A stretch of DNA of 38,084 nucleotides, from NCBI GenBank assembly GCA_024231695.1, contig JAAEQF010000336.1:1-38084 (forward strand). The letters are read 5' to 3'. The notes beneath the pieces are model-generated. The model was not told the DNA's origin and ran no database searches. It saw nothing but the letters and a program-made list of their open reading frames with translations. The position numbers and the translations under genes are program-made. The DNA is from FCB group bacterium. Its GTDB lineage: Bacteria > Zixibacteria > MSB-5A5 > GN15 > JAAZOE01. The first letter of the stretch is position 1. Each line of letters opens with the position of its first letter. Shown piece after piece: positions 34,129-38,084 of this stretch.

Positions 34129-34478
34129 TATTCAATTACCCTGTTATTCTTATCGACACGAATAAGGGTGGGCTTGAAGTCCGAGGCTTCTTCCGTGGTA
34201 AAATGACCATAGGCGATAATTATTATTTTATCGCCGGCGGCGCCCAACCGGGCGGCGGCGCCGTTGAGACAAATCGTCCCACTATCGGCAACACCTTCGA
34301 TAACATAGGTCTCCAGTCGGGAACCAGTATTTATATTGACCACATGGACTTTTTCAAAGGCCATAAGACCAGCCGCGTCCATGAGACTTCTGTCTATTGT
34401 AATCGAGCCTTCATAATTGAGATTGGCTTCGGTAATCTTGGCCCGGTGAATCTTGGCTCGACAAAGCGTCACCATCAT
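34128..34478 (-). CDS. panD: Aspartate 1-decarboxylase PanD
   Basis: This 116-residue pyruvoyl enzyme makes beta-alanine from aspartate for pantothenate and coenzyme A. The self-cleavage site is YEGSITID (Gly-Ser bond, serine giving the pyruvoyl group). Other family features are CRAKIHRAKIT, the KVHVVNINTGSR stretch and the C-terminal GDKIIIIAYG. GGAGG lies upstream of ATG 34478. A promoter-like sequence inside the 58-bp repeat (34519-34546) is well placed to drive panD and the overlapping uridylyltransferase gene. Confidence 0.97.
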   Translation of the reverse strand: MMVTLCRAKIHRAKITEANLNYEGSITIDRSLMDAAGLMAFEKVHVVNINTGSRLETYVIEGVADSGTICLNGAAARLGAAGDKIIIIAYGHFTTEEASDFKPTLIRVDKNNRVIE

Positions 34479-34490
34479 TATATTTTCCTC

Positions 34491-34548
34491 CCAGGCACAC
34501 TTAGGCCTGCAACGGCTGAATATAATATAAACACCGAAAATGGCAATA
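34491..34548. repeat. 58-bp direct repeat, copy 1
   Basis: Matches 37231-37288 at 56 of 58 positions (differences at 34520 and 34538). It lies in the 428-bp gap between panD and the 34907 gene, just upstream of the panD ribosome site. Both copies carry a promoter-like sequence on the minus strand. Sequences beyond the unit do not match, so the edges are sharp. Confidence 0.85.
34519..34546 (-). promoter_or_regulatory. Candidate panD promoter inside the repeat
   Basis: On the minus strand TTGCCA (34541-34546), 16-nt spacer and TATATT (34519-34524) lie 41 bp before the panD ATG. Confidence 0.5.
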
Positions 34549-34790
34549 GGTTTCTCGATCTTGGAAAAATTCCTGTATAGGTATCCCGCGACCGAGGATC
34601 ACCTGGTCACTATTTGTTATATGGAGATAATACAATGGTTTGACCATGAGTGGATTTAGTGGCGTAATCAGGATTTCATTTATCGCAGGAAGATAGTCAT
34701 TGGTTGAGTCATTTGCTGGAAATTTCATACTATTATAAGCTGGGAGAATTCGATGTTGCGCATAGTAATATTGATGCACTAATAAAACAG

Positions 34791-34819
34791 TTGACAAATG
34801 TAGTAAGATTTATTATTCT
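34791..34819 (+). promoter_or_regulatory. Candidate promoter for the 34907 gene
   Basis: TTGACA (34791-34796), 17-nt spacer and TATTCT (34814-34819) lie 87 bp before ATG 34907. Confidence 0.5.
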
Positions 34820-34906
34820 TTGATTGAAGAGGGAAGTACTTTCATCACGGATGACATCCGAGAATTAAAACTCAATATAATCAAATCAAAGTTGCAGGAG
34901 GGTATC

Positions 34907-36589
34907 ATGCAGAAGCGTGTGCTATTGCCTTTGGCGCTGGCAGTCATTTTGTTGGCATCGTTTATGTCGGCAGAAGGAGGCCAGTTGATTAATTATCAGG
35001 GGATTCTCTCTAATGCGTCTGGAGAGGCAGTGACAAGTGTAGTTTCGATGACTTTTGGCATTTATGCTAATTCTTCATCCGGGGTTGGGCTATGGGAGGA
35101 AATCCACTCTACTGTGGCAGTTGACTCCGGGATGTTTGCAGTGACTTTGGGCGCTACCGATCCGATTGACGATAGTGTCTTTACCGAGGATGCGCTTTGG
35201 TTGGAGATATCGGTTGCCGGTGAGACTATCGCGCCCCGAACTCGCTTAACCTCAGTTCCCTTTGCCGCCCGGTTGACTGGCAAAGCCATAATTGGCGAGG
35301 GTAATACGAATACCGGCGTTAATGCCTTTGTGGCCGGTGAGGGGAATATTGCCGAAGGTGATTACTCAACCATTGGCGGCGGTTTTGAAAATATCGCCGG
35401 ATCGTCGGACACAAGGGGTACCGATTCGGATCGGGCGGTATGTGTTGGGCGAGGTGATTATTCGGTGATTGGCGGAGGGCGTCGCAACACGGCCTGCGGC
35501 GATTACACCGTTTTGGGCGGCGGGCATAACAATGTTGCCGAAGGGGATGCATCAGTTATCACCGGCGGCGGTGACAATCATACTGAAGGTGAATACTCAG
35601 CTATTGTTGGTGGTTACGAGAATGAAGCTAATGGCAACTATTCCGCAGTAGGTGGCGGTAACGACAACCGTGCCAGCGGTCTATATTCGGTCGCTCCGGG
35701 GGGACGCGAAAACAATGCTGATGGGGATTATTCATTTGCCGCCGGGTGGCGGGCCAATGCCAGTCATGAAGGATGCTTTGCGTGGGCCGATGCCATTGGG
35801 GCGGCGTTTGGAACTACTGCGCCCAATCAGTTTATTATCCGGGCCACGGGAGGTGTGGGCATTAACACCAATAATCCGCAGGCGGTCTTGCATGTGGCCG
35901 GGATATCCGGCGTTGACGGGATTATGTTGCCGGATGGGACACTATTGACGACGGCTTCGGCCAGTTCAGGTGATATCACGGCCGTTTATGCCGGTTATGG
36001 TCTCAGCGGTGGCGGTACCGAAAATGATGTGACCGTGGACGTCGAGGTTGGAACCGGCCTGCAAATAAGTGGCGATCAGGTCATGCTCACATCGTCGTAT
36101 AGCGGAGGCAGCGCCTATGACTCCCGTTTTGTCAATGAAGGACAAACCAATTCCGTATCCGGTACGATGATTCAAAGCGGGACTATTCAATTTTCTGATA
36201 TAGGTTCCAACGGCGCCGATTCGGGGCAGATGATGCAGTATAATGGAAGTAACTGGGTGGCTGTAGATAATCCGGCCCCGGCAGGTTTTTTCCCGGCGCC
36301 TATCTGGAATTCAGGATGGTTTGCTATTGCTAAAGGCACTGATGTGGTTTTATCGCATGATAAAGGATATGACAAGGACGACTATATCATTGATCTGCAG
36401 TTTATGGATACTGCTGACCAGGGGATAAATCACCGATGCTATGGTGGGCGTTGGTACTTAAGTGGCGCAAACTATTGGTATGGCGGTTATTACAAAAATG
36501 TGGAACAGAATTCCATAACAGTTCATAGGCACGACAACGATAACTATGCCGACTCGATGCGCGTGAGGCTGTGGGTGGCCAGTGAGTAG
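34907..36589 (+). CDS. YadA-head-like repeat surface protein
   Basis: This 560-residue protein has a signal peptide (about 1-24) and an N-terminal domain (about 25-125, LINYQGILSNASGEAVTSVV) shared with the 37489 gene. Residues about 151-286 hold roughly eight 14-residue units of the type GDYSTIGGGFENIA (YadA/Hia head, left-handed beta roll). A beta-rich C-terminal domain follows (about 450-560; SGWFAIAKGTDVVLSHDKGY, HDNDNYADSMRVRLW), faintly like an H-type lectin. There is no C-terminal membrane anchor of trimeric autotransporters, so display must use another route. AGGAGG precedes ATG 34907; the in-frame start at 34820 is not preferred. Confidence 0.85.
   Translation: MQKRVLLPLALAVILLASFMSAEGGQLINYQGILSNASGEAVTSVVSMTFGIYANSSSGVGLWEEIHSTVAVDSGMFAVTLGATDPIDDSVFTEDALWLEISVAGETIAPRTRLTSVPFAARLTGKAIIGEGNTNTGVNAFVAGEGNIAEGDYSTIGGGFENIAGSSDTRGTDSDRAVCVGRGDYSVIGGGRRNTACGDYTVLGGGHNNVAEGDASVITGGGDNHTEGEYSAIVGGYENEANGNYSAVGGGNDNRASGLYSVAPGGRENNADGDYSFAAGWRANASHEGCFAWADAIGAAFGTTAPNQFIIRATGGVGINTNNPQAVLHVAGISGVDGIMLPDGTLLTTASASSGDITAVYAGYGLSGGGTENDVTVDVEVGTGLQISGDQVMLTSSYSGGSAYDSRFVNEGQTNSVSGTMIQSGTIQFSDIGSNGADSGQMMQYNGSNWVAVDNPAPAGFFPAPIWNSGWFAIAKGTDVVLSHDKGYDKDDYIIDLQFMDTADQGINHRCYGGRWYLSGANYWYGGYYKNVEQNSITVHRHDNDNYADSMRVRLWVASE
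35357..35763 (+). repeat. Tandem 14-residue head repeats within 34907 gene
   Basis: About eight degenerate units of the G-(D/N/E/L)-(Y/A)-(S/T)-x-x-x-G-G form (GDYSVIGGGRRNTA, GDYTVLGGGHNNVA, GEYSAIVGGYENEA, GNYSAVGGGNDNRA) at protein level. One insertion (about residues 165-180) interrupts after the first unit. Confidence 0.8.
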
Positions 36590-36626
36590 AGGGAATTATT
36601 AAAACCCTGAGAGGAAGGAATTAAAG

Positions 36627-37184
36627 ATGAAGACACATCGGCTAATTATCATTCTCCCGGCCACCATTCTGATTCTGGCCGTAACAATCGGTATGGCACG
36701 AGATAAGCCATCGGAAACATCCATAGCCGCGCCGAGTTTTACAACTACTCAGACTCCCAATGTCGGCGAACAGATTAACTGGCAAGTGATTTCCGGAGGG
36801 GGAACAAAGGGATCATCGGCTGGCTACACTCTCGATGGCACGGTTGGACAAACGGCGATTGGTTTGGGAAGTTCGTCCTCTTATCGATTGAGCCATGGAT
36901 TTTGGCAGGTGGCGATGGGAACAGAATGCGGAGAAGACCTTGTCGGTGATGCCAATAATGATGAAACCTGGAACGTTGGTGATGCCGTATATCTTATCAA
37001 CTTTGTGTTTAAAGGGGGAGTCCCGCCGACGCCTTTTCCGACATACAGTGGCGACGCCAATTGTGATTGTGCTGTTAATGTAGGCGATGCCGTCTATCAG
37101 ATTAATTTCGTATTCAAGGGCGGTCCGCCGCCTTGTGATTGCGAAACCTGGCTGGATAATTGCGGATCGCCAATCAGAAAATAA
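36627..37184 (+). CDS. Secreted protein with type I dockerin
   Basis: This 185-residue protein has a signal peptide (about 1-24), a short region with a repeated WQVISGGGTKGSSAGYTLDG pattern, and a C-terminal type I dockerin pair: GDANNDETWNVGDAVYLINF and GDANCDCAVNVGDAVYQINF, each with the calcium-binding loop and following helix. Dockerins bind cohesins to assemble complexes, but no cohesin or carbohydrate-active enzyme lies in the window. In candidate phyla, dockerin pairs often sit at C-termini of secreted proteins with no clear cellulosome. Six cysteines are present in the dockerin part. Confidence 0.85.
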   Translation: MKTHRLIIILPATILILAVTIGMARDKPSETSIAAPSFTTTQTPNVGEQINWQVISGGGTKGSSAGYTLDGTVGQTAIGLGSSSSYRLSHGFWQVAMGTECGEDLVGDANNDETWNVGDAVYLINFVFKGGVPPTPFPTYSGDANCDCAVNVGDAVYQINFVFKGGPPPCDCETWLDNCGSPIRK

Positions 37185-37208
37185 TTTATTGGTCAACAAT
37201 ACAGATTA

Positions 37209-37237
37209 TGCCTGGCGGTCATTTTTATCGCCAGGCA
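37209..37237. other. Hairpin at edge of repeat copy 2
   Basis: TGCCTGGCG (37209-37217) and CGCCAGGCA (37229-37237) form a perfect 9-bp stem with an 11-nt loop after the dockerin gene. It reaches into the first bases of the 58-bp repeat. It has no good T run on either strand. Confidence 0.5.
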
Positions 37238-37288
37238 CACTTAGGCCTGCAACGGCTGAGTATAATATAAACACCGAGAATGGCAATA
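37231..37288. repeat. 58-bp direct repeat, copy 2
   Basis: Partner of 34491-34548. Its minus-strand promoter-like sequence is TTGCCA (37281-37286), 16-nt spacer and TATACT (37259-37264), pointing towards the dockerin gene in antisense. The 37185-37488 gap holds this repeat, the hairpin and the promoter at 37392, and no gene. Confidence 0.85.
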
Positions 37289-37391
37289 TGTCTCTGGTTA
37301 TTCATCTTTAACCCCCTGTCATATAATAATATTTAACCGAAAGGATCGACGCTGATAATGATTTTGTAGTAAACCGTTATGAATTAAGCAA

Positions 37392-37419
37392 TTGACAATT
37401 ATGCGATCGTGGGTATATT
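37392..37419 (+). promoter_or_regulatory. Candidate promoter for the 37489 gene
   Basis: TTGACA (37392-37397), 16-nt spacer and TATATT (37414-37419) lie 69 bp before ATG 37489. It is among the best sigma-70 matches in the window. Confidence 0.6.
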
Positions 37420-37488
37420 ATGAATAGAAATTTTCTCTTTGAATGACATCAAAACCCAATTTTCGTATAAACCTATCGGGAGGTTTCC

Positions 37489-38084
37489 ATGAGATCAATC
37501 GGTACTTCCACATTAATGACAATTATGCTTTCGATAATCCTGTCTGTGGCTGGTTCCGCCGAAATACCTCATTTGATAACCTATCAGGGTCGATTGACCG
37601 ATCCGGCCGGTAATCCAGTCAATGATTCGAGCTATCAAGTGACTTTCACGATTTATAATCTGCCCGATGCCGGTGATGTCCTGTGGACGAGCGGCGTGCA
37701 GGATATCGACGTCGGAGATGGCCTTTTTAGTTATCCATTGGGCATACATGTTCCACTTCACGACAGCGTCTTCACCCAGAATATGGAGCTCTGGCTGGGA
37801 GTCAAAGTCGGAGCCGATCCGGAAATGACTCCGCGACCGATGCTGACTTCGGGGCCTTATGTTTATCAATCTCTCAAGGCCAACATGGCCGATTTTGCCG
37901 AGGCGGCCGGTTTTACTGAGCATGCTGTTCATGCCGATACAGCCGAGTATGCTCATGCCGGACCATCGGGTGGCCTGACTCTGCCTTATTCAGGTACAAC
38001 GGCCAATGCTGCAACGGCCTTTGCTGTATCTAACACCGGTAGCGGAAGCGGCCCGGCCCTGCGGGGCAGTAGTGATGAAAACGA
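37489..38084 (+). CDS. Surface protein paralogue, cut by window end
   Basis: The first 198 residues are visible; the gene runs off the window without a stop. It begins with a signal peptide (about 1-24) and a domain like that of the 34907 protein: HLITYQGRLTDPAGNPVNDS, a LWLGVKVG-type strand and a PRPMLTSGPYVYQSLKA stretch corresponding to APRTRLTSVPFAARL. A Gly/Ala/Ser/Thr-rich segment then starts (TLPYSGTTANAATAFAVSNT), the usual opening of beta-roll or tail-fibre-like repeats. GGGAGG precedes ATG 37489 by 5 nt. It is probably a cell-surface adhesin-like protein. Confidence 0.75.
   Translation, partial: MRSIGTSTLMTIMLSIILSVAGSAEIPHLITYQGRLTDPAGNPVNDSSYQVTFTIYNLPDAGDVLWTSGVQDIDVGDGLFSYPLGIHVPLHDSVFTQNMELWLGVKVGADPEMTPRPMLTSGPYVYQSLKANMADFAEAAGFTEHAVHADTAEYAHAGPSGGLTLPYSGTTANAATAFAVSNTGSGSGPALRGSSDEN

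Noticed and set aside
34501-34797. 98-residue minus-strand open frame between panD and the surface-protein gene
   Set aside because: Overlaps the 58-bp repeat and a promoter, with no signal peptide or family features.
1-38084. CRISPR array or tRNA/rRNA genes
   Set aside because: No regularly spaced direct repeats and no cloverleaf or rRNA-like stretch was seen by reading; a tRNA or Rfam scan was not possible here.

Overview
The window looks like a chromosomal segment of a Gram-negative bacterium from the FCB or a related candidate phylum; a Zixibacteria-like organism is my best guess. This is inferred from a PorV-like outer-membrane protein, a patatin-Omp85 protein, an LptE-like lipoprotein, paired M16 peptidases, a type I dockerin protein and strong AGGAGG ribosome sites. 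I see no rRNA or tRNA genes, no transposase, no phage genes and no CRISPR array.

Layout. 1-213 holds palindromic repeats. 214-2856 (-) is a patatin/POTRA/Omp85 protein. 2932-7209 (+) is an SpoU/TrmH methyltransferase, a DUF4097-like beta-helix protein and an SppA protease fused to a barrel-like N-terminus. 7326-10981 (+) is an active M16 zinc peptidase and its inactive partner, followed by a clear terminator. 11419-12351 (+) is an outer-membrane-like protein. 12533-13798 (+) is an AT-rich orphan membrane coiled-coil protein. 13937-14764 (-) is an alpha/beta hydrolase. 14868-16576 (-) is motA-motB.

16757-20197 (-) is the most unusual part: five small secreted proteins, each with eight cysteines in one shared spacing pattern, together with two paralogous membrane-anchored thioredoxin-fold proteins carrying different CxxC motifs. 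A hairpin follows each of the last six cistrons. Two peptides share nearly identical upstream DNA and signal peptides but have diverged mature parts. I know no named family for them.

20382-25388 (+) is hutU-hutI (histidine breakdown), an LptE-like lipoprotein, a PorV-like protein and a small lipoprotein. 25800-28700 (-) is an ethylbenzene-dehydrogenase-type heme-domain lipoprotein and a GAF-GAF-SpoIIE phosphatase. At about 29306 two gene fragments abut head to head: a TPR-like fragment (-) and a histidine kinase-receiver that has lost its sensor and H-box (+). 30497-33251 (-) is rho, rsfS, a LytR_C protein and a secreted protein. 33379-34478 (-) is a GlmU-like uridylyltransferase and panD. 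From 34907 to the window end (+) are surface/secreted proteins: a YadA-head-like repeat protein, a dockerin protein and a partial paralogue of the first. A 58-bp direct repeat carrying a promoter-like sequence precedes both panD and the last gene.
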